Shown here piece after piece: positions 44,472-50,806 of a stretch of DNA of 50,806 nt. Source of the DNA: Bacteroidetes bacterium RIFCSPLOWO2_12_FULL_35_15 (GTDB taxonomy: Bacteria > Bacteroidota > Bacteroidia > 2-12-FULL-35-15); NCBI GenBank assembly GCA_001769385.1, contig MEPB01000048.1, positions 85,548 through 136,353 of the forward strand. Direction: 5' to 3'. The translations under genes and the position numbers were made by a program. Position 1 is the stretch's first letter, and every line of letters starts with the position of its first letter. The notes beneath the pieces were generated by a model. The model searched no databases. It saw only the letters and a program-made list of their open reading frames with translations, and was not told where the DNA came from.

Positions 44472-45521
44472 TTATAAGATCATCATGGCATCTCCATAAG
44501 AATAGAAATGATATTTTTCTTTGATTGCTTCCTTGTATGCTTTCATAACCAGGTCATAATCGCCAAACGCTGAAACCATCATTAATAATGTAGATTCAGG
44601 AGTATGGAAATTTGTGATCATGCAATTAGCAACACTAAAATCGTATGGAGGAAAAATAAATTTATTGGTCCAGCCGTTGAATGGTTTTAAAAACCCATCA
44701 GTACTTACTGAGGTTTCAATCGCACGCATGGTGGTTGTTCCAACAGCACAAACTTTCTTTTTATTTTCTCTTGCTTTATTTACAATTGTACATGCCTGAT
44801 CGGTAATGATAACCTGTTCCGAATCCATTTTGTGTTTTGTAAGATCTTCTACTTCAACAGTGCGGAAAGTTCCTAAACCAACATGTAATGTTACATTTGC
44901 AAAGTTCACTCCTTTTAATTCAAGACGTTTTAATAGCTCGCGACTAAAATGCAAACCTGCTGTTGGTGCAGCAACTGCTCCTTCATTTTTTGCAAAAACG
45001 GTTTGATAACGGTCTTTATCTTCTTCTGTGGGTGCACGTTTAATGTATTTTGGAAGTGGTGTTTCTCCCATGTCATTTAATGTTTTACGGAATTCTTCGT
45101 AAGAACCATCAAATAAGAAACGCAAGGTGCGCCCACGTGATGTTGTATTATCAATTACTTCAGCAACCAATGTATCGTCATCACCAAAATATAATTTATT
45201 ACCAATACGGATTTTACGTGCCGGATCAACTAACACATCCCATAAGCGGCTTTCAGCATTTAGTTCACGCAACAAAAACACTTCTATTTTAGCACCTGTT
45301 TTTTCTTTATTTCCGTACATACGGGCAGGGAATACTTTGGTGTCATTTAAGATCATGCAATCCCCATCACCAAAGTAACTTAACACATCTTTAAAATGTT
45401 TGTGTTCAATTTTACCTGTTTTGCGGTGAATAACCATTAACCTTGCTTCATCGCGAGTTTTCGCAGGATTTTCGGCTAATAATTCTTTTGGAAGATTGAA
45501 TTTGAATTGTGATAATTTCAT
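44472..45521 (-). CDS. queA: S-adenosylmethionine:tRNA ribosyltransferase-isomerase
   Basis: The protein has 349 residues, the normal size. Family motifs are [72 protein letters not shown] and [17 protein letters not shown]. QueA adds the epoxycyclopentane ring from SAM onto preQ1 in tRNA during queuosine synthesis. It lies between a good promoter (45626-45657) and a terminator, so it is probably a single-gene unit. truB is upstream on the strand, 147 bases away. Confidence 0.95.
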   Translation of the reverse strand: MKLSQFKFNLPKELLAENPAKTRDEARLMVIHRKTGKIEHKHFKDVLSYFGDGDCMILNDTKVFPARMYGNKEKTGAKIEVFLLRELNAESRLWDVLVDPARKIRIGNKLYFGDDDTLVAEVIDNTTSRGRTLRFLFDGSYEEFRKTLNDMGETPLPKYIKRAPTEEDKDRYQTVFAKNEGAVAAPTAGLHFSRELLKRLELKGVNFANVTLHVGLGTFRTVEVEDLTKHKMDSEQVIITDQACTIVNKARENKKKVCAVGTTTMRAIETSVSTDGFLKPFNGWTNKFIFPPYDFSVANCMITNFHTPESTLLMMVSAFGDYDLVMKAYKEAIKEKYHFYSYGDAMMIL

Positions 45522-45625
45522 ATCTGTTTTTTTAGGTTTTTATTTGTAAGAGATATGAATTATTCTCGGAAAGAAGAAAGTGTTTCATAAATCTTACGGG
45601 ATTTATTAATTTAATTTCAAGGGCG

Positions 45626-45657
45626 CAAAAGTAATCTAATTGAGAGGCGATGTCAAC
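45626..45657 (-). promoter_or_regulatory. strong Bacteroidota-type promoter of queA
   Basis: On the minus strand GTTG (45657-45654) is followed after exactly 20 bases by TACTTTTG (45633-45626), a full match to TAnnTTTG. A leader of about 95 bases to the queA ATG is predicted. Confidence 0.65.
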
Positions 45658-45668
45658 TAAAATCGTAT

Positions 45669-46381
<713 letters not shown>

Positions 46382-46382
<1 letters not shown>

Positions 46383-47173
46383 TAGATGATGCTTAGCTGA
46401 TAACCTGCAAAATAGAGGATCAGAATGGCTGACCCAATTGCAATGCGGTAATATCCAAAAACTTTAAATCCGTGTTTGGTAAGAAATCCAATGAATGATT
46501 TTATGGCGATCATAGCAACAATAAAAGCTACCACATTGCCAACAATCAGTAAATTTATTTGTGTTGAATCTATTGAAATACCTTCTTTATAATAATCGTA
46601 CATTTTTTTTGCTGTTGCTGCAAACATAGTTGGAACAGCCAAAAAGAATGAAAATTCAGCAGCTGCTTTACGCGTTAGCTTTTGAGTTAAGCCTCCAATA
46701 ATTGTTGCAGCTGAACGGGATACTCCGGGGATCATTGCAATAACCTGGAATAGTCCTATTTTAAAGGCAGATGGATAAGAGGGGGGGGCATCTTTTTTAC
46801 CTTCGTTATTGAATAATTTGTCTAAAAATAAAAATACAATTCCACCCAGGAACAAAGTTATGCCCACCACCAACACATTTTCGAGTAATGCATCAATTGT
46901 ATCATTGAATAACAATCCGAAAACTACTGCTGGAATAAATGCTACCAAAAGTTTAAAATAAAAATCCAATGTTTGAAAAAATTTTTTCCAATACAATACT
47001 ATTACCGAAACAATTGCTCCCAGTTGAATTGCAACGGTAAAGAGTTTTGTAAATGGATCATGAGCAATGCCCATTATGGAGGAGCCAATGATCATGTGTC
47101 CGGTGGATGAAACCGGCAAAAACTCGGTAATGCCTTCGATAATAGCTAAAATAATAGCTTGGATGTACGACAT
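46382..47173 (-). CDS. uppP: undecaprenyl-diphosphatase UppP (BacA)
   Basis: The protein has 264 residues from the ATG at 47173 ([12 protein letters not shown]), the usual start and length. A longer open frame to 47236 adds 21 residues read from an A/T-rich 7-base repeat tract, so it is rejected. Motifs are [15 protein letters not shown] with the conserved Glu and Ser, and [14 protein letters not shown] with catalytic Arg and Ser. Eight helices are expected. The enzyme recycles undecaprenyl diphosphate to undecaprenyl phosphate for peptidoglycan and O-glycan carriers, which serves the glycosyltransferases in this window. The upstream neighbour is DUF3098. Confidence 0.93.
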
Positions 47174-47180
47174 AGAAAAA

Positions 47181-47246
47181 TGAGATTTGAGATAACAGAT
47201 ATGAGATTGAAATGTGGAGATTATCTCAATACTCACATCTCAATAC
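47181..47246. repeat. 7-base repeat tract upstream of uppP
   Basis: The left half reads TGAGAT-type units (ATTTGAG, ATATGAG) and the right half reads CTCAATA, CTCACAT, CTCAATA on the plus strand. The two halves are therefore inverted versions of the CTCANNT family found inside the amidohydrolase. The tract fills the 83-base gap between DUF3098 and uppP. Confidence 0.7.
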
Positions 47247-47256
47247 TTTTGACTTT

Positions 47257-47499
47257 CTAGTCTTTTGCTTTTTTCATGATACCCAACAATACCACCACAA
47301 ACCCTGTTAATATTACAATTGGAGAAAGGGTGATACGTCTGAAACTGAAAATTTCATTTGCATCAAATTTATTTGGATCTTCAGAACCACCACCAATCAT
47401 GAGTAAATAACCTATAACTACAATTACAACTCCTACTAGTAGGATACGATAGTTTTCTTTTCCGAAAGCAAAGCCGGGTTTTCTTGTTTCTTTACTCAT
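47257..47499 (-). CDS. DUF3098 family membrane protein
   Basis: The protein has 80 residues. A basic N-terminus (KETRKPGFAFGKENYRILL) precedes two membrane helices (about 19-37 and 58-76) linked by GGGSEDPNKFDANEIFSFRRITLSP. The family is found almost only in Bacteroidota and sits by habit between ftsX and uppP. Here uppP is present but no ftsX precedes it; a repeat-rich gap and the SprB gene do. The function is unknown. A perfect -7 box (TACATTTG) lies 20 bases upstream. Confidence 0.85.
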   Translation of the reverse strand: MSKETRKPGFAFGKENYRILLVGVVIVVIGYLLMIGGGSEDPNKFDANEIFSFRRITLSPIVILTGFVVVLLGIMKKAKD

Positions 47500-47519
47500 T
47501 GCTGAATTAATTTAGTAGG

Positions 47520-47527
47520 CAAATGTA
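47520..47527 (-). promoter_or_regulatory. -7 box of DUF3098-uppP-truB
   Basis: TACATTTG on the minus strand is a full match to TAnnTTTG, 20 bases before the DUF3098 ATG. No -33 TTTG is seen at 20 bases' spacing. Confidence 0.4.
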
Positions 47528-47745
47528 ATTAATTTTTGTAAAGTGTATTGTTAAAAAATTGAAAAAGCCTATTCAGCTCCTCACAATAAAGAGGGGACGA
47601 CCACATAACGAATCTGTTTTATACTGATTAATCTGAGTTCGATTAATAATGCCTCGAAAACATCAACAAACAGAGCTATTTGTGAAATTAGGTGTTTGTT
47701 GTTTTGTCATGCTGAATGGAAGGAAGCATCTTGCTAATAAAAAAA

Positions 47746-47816
47746 TTTTTTTTCAAGGAGAGGGTTTGGCTGAGGTTTTATAAATGGATACTATTTTATA
47801 TTTCAATTGGTATTAT
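47746..47816 (+). repeat. MITE-like repeat, copy 2
   Basis: TTTTTTTCAAGGAGAGGG, TTTGGCTGAGGTTTTA and CTATTTTATATTTCAATTGG follow in the same order as on the minus strand at 26529-26600. It ends ATTGGTATTAT. Only one of the two terminal arms of copy 1 is clear here. Confidence 0.6.
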
Positions 47817-47915
47817 ACCAATTCTAAATATATTATTTCCGAAATTTAGCCCAACACACATCGAGAAATGAGCGAGGCAATTTAAATTGGACTAGTTTAT
47901 ACTGGTAATTGGTAT
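47815..47915. repeat. inverted-repeat unit next to copy 2
   Basis: Perfect 9-base arms ATACCAATT (47815-47823) and AATTGGTAT (47907-47915) bound about 100 bases with no gene. Its right portion (ACTAGTCCAATTTAAA read on the minus strand) resembles TTAGTCCAAATT at 21607. Confidence 0.5.
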
Positions 47916-47916
47916 T

Positions 47917-47958
47917 AAACAAAAAAAGGAACAGAGGCTTCTCCATTCCTTTTTGTTT
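47917..47958 (-). terminator. terminator of the SprB-repeat gene
   Basis: Stem AAACAAAAAAAGGAA (47917-47931) with TTCCTTTTTGTTT (47946-47958), bulged by two A, and a 14-base loop. On the minus strand its 3' arm is a T-rich run, as in Bacteroidota terminators, 23 bases past the stop. Confidence 0.65.
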
Positions 47959-47980
47959 AAAATATTATTTCTGTAAATAA

Positions 47981-50806
47981 TTACTTCATTTTGGTAACCG
48001 GAATAGTTATAATTCCATCGTTTGAAATAATTTGAATAAAATACAATCCTTCTCTGGAATTATCCATTGCAACAGGTATTAAGTTCTTTCCTATTGGCAA
48101 TTCAATCGATTCGTTATAAATAAGTTTACCAACAGGATTCATTATTTTTAAAGTATAATGATTACCAAGAGAATTGATTTCAATAGAAAAATCACCTTTA
48201 CTTGGATTAGGATAAACTTTTATTGAAGATTGAAAGTCGGTTGATACAATTCCTACAGTACTATTTACAAGAACAGTTTGAACAACCATACAACCATTTG
48301 AATCTGTAATTAAAACAGAATAGTTTCCACCCGTTAAAGAGGTTGCAGTTTGTGTCGTTTGAGCCAATGCATCGTTCCATAAATAATTATAAGGAGTTGA
48401 TCCACCCGAAACATTTACACTTGCTGTTCCATTGCTTCCGCCAGTTTCCGGAGTTGAACTTGTTGTTGCAGAAAGTGCGCTTGGTTCTGTAATTGTAACG
48501 GTAGTTGTTGCCGAACAAGCATTTGCATCAGTAACTGAAAGCGTATAGGTACCCGGGCAAAGATTATTTATTGACAATCCGAAAATACCACCCGGCACCC
48601 ACATAAATGTGTATGGCCCGGACCCACCTGATACTGTTGCTTGAGCGAAGCCATCACAGGCTCCATAGCAAGAAACATTTCCTTGTGCAAGGATGGAGGA
48701 TACGAGCACCAAAGGTTCACCAATTATAATAGTCTCAGTTATTGAACAGGAATTTGCATCCGTTATTGTACAGGTATAAGTACCGGCAGCTAATCCATTT
48801 GCAGTTGCCCCTGTACCACCACTAGGCGCCCATGAATAAGAATATGAACCTGTTCCACCGGAAGCGATAATCGTTGCGGAACCAGTGCTGCTTCCGTTAC
48901 ATAAATCATCGGTTTGAACGGTTGAAGCACTAAGCACCAATGGTTCGGTAATAGTAACAACCTGGTTTTGTGTATTCGCAGCTGCATCAGTAACTGTACA
49001 AGTATAAGTTCCGGCAGCTAAACCTGTTGCGGTAGCATCTGTACCACCACTTGGTGCCCATGAATAAGTATATGGACCCGTTCCTCCTGTTTGAGAAATA
49101 GTTGCAGAGCCTGTATTATCGCCATTACATAATACATTTGTTTGTGCGCTAATTGATGTCACTATTGTAGAGACAGAAGGTTCAATAATTGTAACTACCT
49201 GTGTTTTAGTGCAAGAGTTTGCATCCGTAATTGTGCATGTATAGGTGCCTGCAGTTAAACCTGTTGCTGTTGCAGCTGTCCCACCGCTTGGACTCCATGA
49301 ATAAGTATAAACTCCTGTTCCTCCTCCTGCAGAAATTGTTGCAGCCCCATCATTACCTCCATTTATAGTTACATTGGTTTGTGAACTGATGGATGATGTA
49401 AGTGCTGAAGGCTGTGTAATGATGACAGCCTGCGTTTTTGTACATAAATTTGCATCCTTAATGGTGCAGGTATAAGTGCCTGCTGCTAATCCACTTGCAG
49501 TTGCAACCGTTCCCCCGCCAGGTGCCCATGAATACGTATATGATCCTGCTCCCCCTCCTGCATTAATAGTGGCAGTACCGTTACTTCCACCAAAACAACT
49601 CACATTGGTTTGTGAACCGATGGAGGATGTAATCGCTGCAGGTTGAGTAATTGTGACAACCTGTGTTTTTGTACATAAATTTGCATCCGTAATGGTGCAG
49701 GTATAAGTAGCCGCAGCTAATCCATTAGCAGTTGCAGCCGTTCCACCACTTGGTGCCCATGAATATGTATAGGTACCTGTTCCGCCTCCTGCTGTGATCG
49801 TAGCAGATCCTGTGCTGGAACCATTACACAAAACATTGGTTTGTGAACTGATAGTTGATGTTAATGCAGCAGGTTGAGTAATGGTAACAATTTTTGCTAA
49901 TGTACAAGATACAGAACCGGATCCTGTAATTGTACAAGTATAGGTACCTGCCGCTAATCCGTTTGCAGAGGCTGCTGTTCCGCCACTTGGAGCCCATGAA
50001 TAAGTATAAGGTCCGGTTCCTCCGCTTGGTGCTACTGTTGCAGAACCCGTGCTGCCTCCATTACAAAGAACATTGATTTGAGTGGTGCTTGCTGACATTA
50101 CAGCAGGCTGGGTAATTGTAACAACTTGCGTTTTTGTACATGAATTTGCATCCATAATTGTACAGGTATAAGTACCTGCCGCTAATCCGTTTGCTGTTGC
50201 AGACGTTCCTCCGCTAGGTGCCCATGAATAAGTATAGGTACCTGTTCCTCCACCTGCTGTGACACTTGCAGAACCATTGCTGGAACCATTACATGAAACA
50301 TTTGTTTGTGAACCTATTGAAGATGTGAGCGCAGAAGGCTGTGTAATGGTAACCGCCTGAGTTTTTGTACATAAATTTGCATCCTTAATGGTACAGGTAT
50401 AAGTGCCTGCTGCTAATCCACTTGCAGTTGCAGCCGTTCCCCCGCCAGGTGCCCATGCATAAGTATATGTACCTGTTCCTCCTCCTGCTGTAACAGTTGC
50501 AGTGCCGTTACTTCCACCAAAACAACTCACATTGGTTTGTAAACCGATGGAGGATGTAATTGCAGAAGGTTGAGTGATTGTGACAACCTGTGTTTTTGTA
50601 CATAAATTTGCATCGGTAATGGTGCAGGTATAAGTAGCCGCAGCTAATGCGTTAGCAGCTGCTGCAGTTCCACCACTTGGTGCCCATGAATACGTAAAGG
50701 TACCTGTTCCGCCTCCTGCTGTGATCGTTGCAGATCCTGTGCTGGAACCATTACACAAAACATTGGTTTGTGAACTGATAGTTGATGTTAATGCAGCAGG
50801 TTGAGT
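47981..50806 (-). CDS. SprB-repeat protein with T9SS type A sorting tail; partial at N-terminus
   Basis: The frame is open to the window edge (942 codons seen), so the N-terminus and signal peptide are missing. It consists of about eleven SprB repeats of about 77 residues. Each starts TNV.CNG..TG.A and ends TCTITDAN.CTKTQ.VTITQP. Then comes a C-terminal T9SS domain (about 85 residues, VYPNPSKGDFSIE ... GLYFIQI). Each repeat is a beta-rich adhesin-like module, and the Cys pairs suggest disulphides. SprB-type proteins are exported by T9SS and serve adhesion or gliding. Units are extremely similar at DNA level, with a 927-base higher-order repeat (see findings). It is downstream of no close partner and has its own terminator. 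Confidence 0.9.
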   Translation of the reverse strand, partial: TQPAALTSTISSQTNVLCNGSSTGSATITAGGGTGTFTYSWAPSGGTAAAANALAAATYTCTITDANLCTKTQVVTITQPSAITSSIGLQTNVSCFGGSNGTATVTAGGGTGTYTYAWAPGGGTAATASGLAAGTYTCTIKDANLCTKTQAVTITQPSALTSSIGSQTNVSCNGSSNGSASVTAGGGTGTYTYSWAPSGGTSATANGLAAGTYTCTIMDANSCTKTQVVTITQPAVMSASTTQINVLCNGGSTGSATVAPSGGTGPYTYSWAPSGGTAASANGLAAGTYTCTITGSGSVSCTLAKIVTITQPAALTSTISSQTNVLCNGSSTGSATITAGGGTGTYTYSWAPSGGTAATANGLAAATYTCTITDANLCTKTQVVTITQPAAITSSIGSQTNVSCFGGSNGTATINAGGGAGSYTYSWAPGGGTVATASGLAAGTYTCTIKDANLCTKTQAVIITQPSALTSSISSQTNVTINGGNDGAATISAGGGTGVYTYSWSPSGGTAATATGLTAGTYTCTITDANSCTKTQVVTIIEPSVSTIVTSISAQTNVLCNGDNTGSATISQTGGTGPYTYSWAPSGGTDATATGLAAGTYTCTVTDAAANTQNQVVTITEPLVLSASTVQTDDLCNGSSTGSATIIASGGTGSYSYSWAPSGGTGATANGLAAGTYTCTITDANSCSITETIIIGEPLVLVSSILAQGNVSCYGACDGFAQATVSGGSGPYTFMWVPGGIFGLSINNLCPGTYTLSVTDANACSATTTVTITEPSALSATTSSTPETGGSNGTASVNVSGGSTPYNYLWNDALAQTTQTATSLTGGNYSVLITDSNGCMVVQTVLVNSTVGIVSTDFQSSIKVYPNPSKGDFSIEINSLGNHYTLKIMNPVGKLIYNESIELPIGKNLIPVAMDNSREGLYFIQIISNDGIITIPVTKMK
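48947..50806. repeat. 927-base higher-order tandem repeat within the SprB gene
   Basis: The tract 49615-49879 matches 50542-50806 almost base for base at a spacing of 927 bases, equal to four SprB units. For example the final bases before 50806 repeat those before 49879 exactly. The left limit given is approximate. Confidence 0.7.

Larger units (their letters stand above)
47500..47980. other. 481-base intergenic region with promoter box, repeats and terminator
   Basis: No gene was found. From the left it holds the DUF3098 -7 box (47520-47527), a degenerate GTCATGCTGAATGGAAGGAAGCATCTT repeat-like stretch near 47706, MITE-like copy 2 (47746-47816), a second inverted-repeat unit (47815-47915), and the terminator of the SprB gene (47917-47958). 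Confidence 0.65.

Noticed and set aside
47174-47236. N-terminal extension of uppP
   Set aside because: It is read from the 7-base repeat tract; the family start is the ATG at 47173.

Overview
The window is AT-rich bacterial chromosome from a member of the Bacteroidota. The assignment rests on family content: a type IX secretion (T9SS) PorU2-like C25 peptidase with a PorV/PorQ partner, a SprB-repeat protein with a T9SS type A sorting tail, DUF5686, DUF4271, DUF3098 and DUF5777 proteins, a RecQ-KpsF gene pair, and promoters of the Bacteroidota type (TTTG ... TAnnTTTG) with little Shine-Dalgarno signal. No rRNA, tRNA, CRISPR array, prophage or transposase gene was seen. The sequence is cut at both ends inside coding regions.

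Layout. 1-5305 (minus): a secretion pair, PorV/PorQ-like then the PorU2-like peptidase, which runs off the left edge. 5382-8351 (plus): a tightly overlapping glycan operon of methyltransferase, polyprenyl-phosphate glycosyltransferase and GT-C-type membrane enzyme, facing an unrecognised multi-pass membrane protein at 8377-9822. 10010-11042: pssA and purS. 11159-15493 (minus): lptB, a DUF5686 outer-membrane protein and tatC. 15637-22980: an accessory stretch with a TPR protein, a GT-C enzyme, an acyltransferase, a TMTC-like glycosyltransferase with TPRs, a repeat-filled gap of about 750 bases and a GT2 enzyme. 23050-26443: kpsF-type isomerase and recQ. 26695-33596: CNNM/CorC-type membrane protein, Lrp regulator, transsulfuration enzyme and pyruvate carboxylase. 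33682-42232 (minus): S41 peptidase, yidD, rnpA, hemD, DUF4271, a DUF5777 barrel, YceI, a MORN-type lipoprotein, polyprenyl synthase, a small membrane protein and rlmN. 42366-47499: an amidohydrolase, then ispD, queA, truB, uppP and DUF3098 on the minus strand. 47981-50806 (minus): a SprB-repeat T9SS cargo protein that runs off the right edge.

How the parts fit. LptB, KpsF (Kdo precursor), UppP, IspD, polyprenyl synthase, PssA and the glycosyltransferases all serve envelope and isoprenoid-carrier biosynthesis. PorU2/PorV and the SprB protein represent T9SS export. The GT2 and TMTC-like genes could together form a protein O-glycosylation module, which is inference. It lies between tatC and kpsF, genes that I recall being close neighbours in relatives, so 15.6-23.0 kb may be an insertion.

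The most unusual material is non-coding or repeat-derived. A family of degenerate 7-base tandem repeats (CTCANNT and TTTCAAC) occurs between genes and also in frame inside an amidohydrolase gene. Small inverted-repeat elements in the three repeat-rich intergenic regions share a terminus ATTGGTATTA or a close variant. A structured 364-base inverted-repeat unit lies at 21717-22080. The SprB gene carries a recent 927-base higher-order duplication. No complete new defence or mobile system was recognised.
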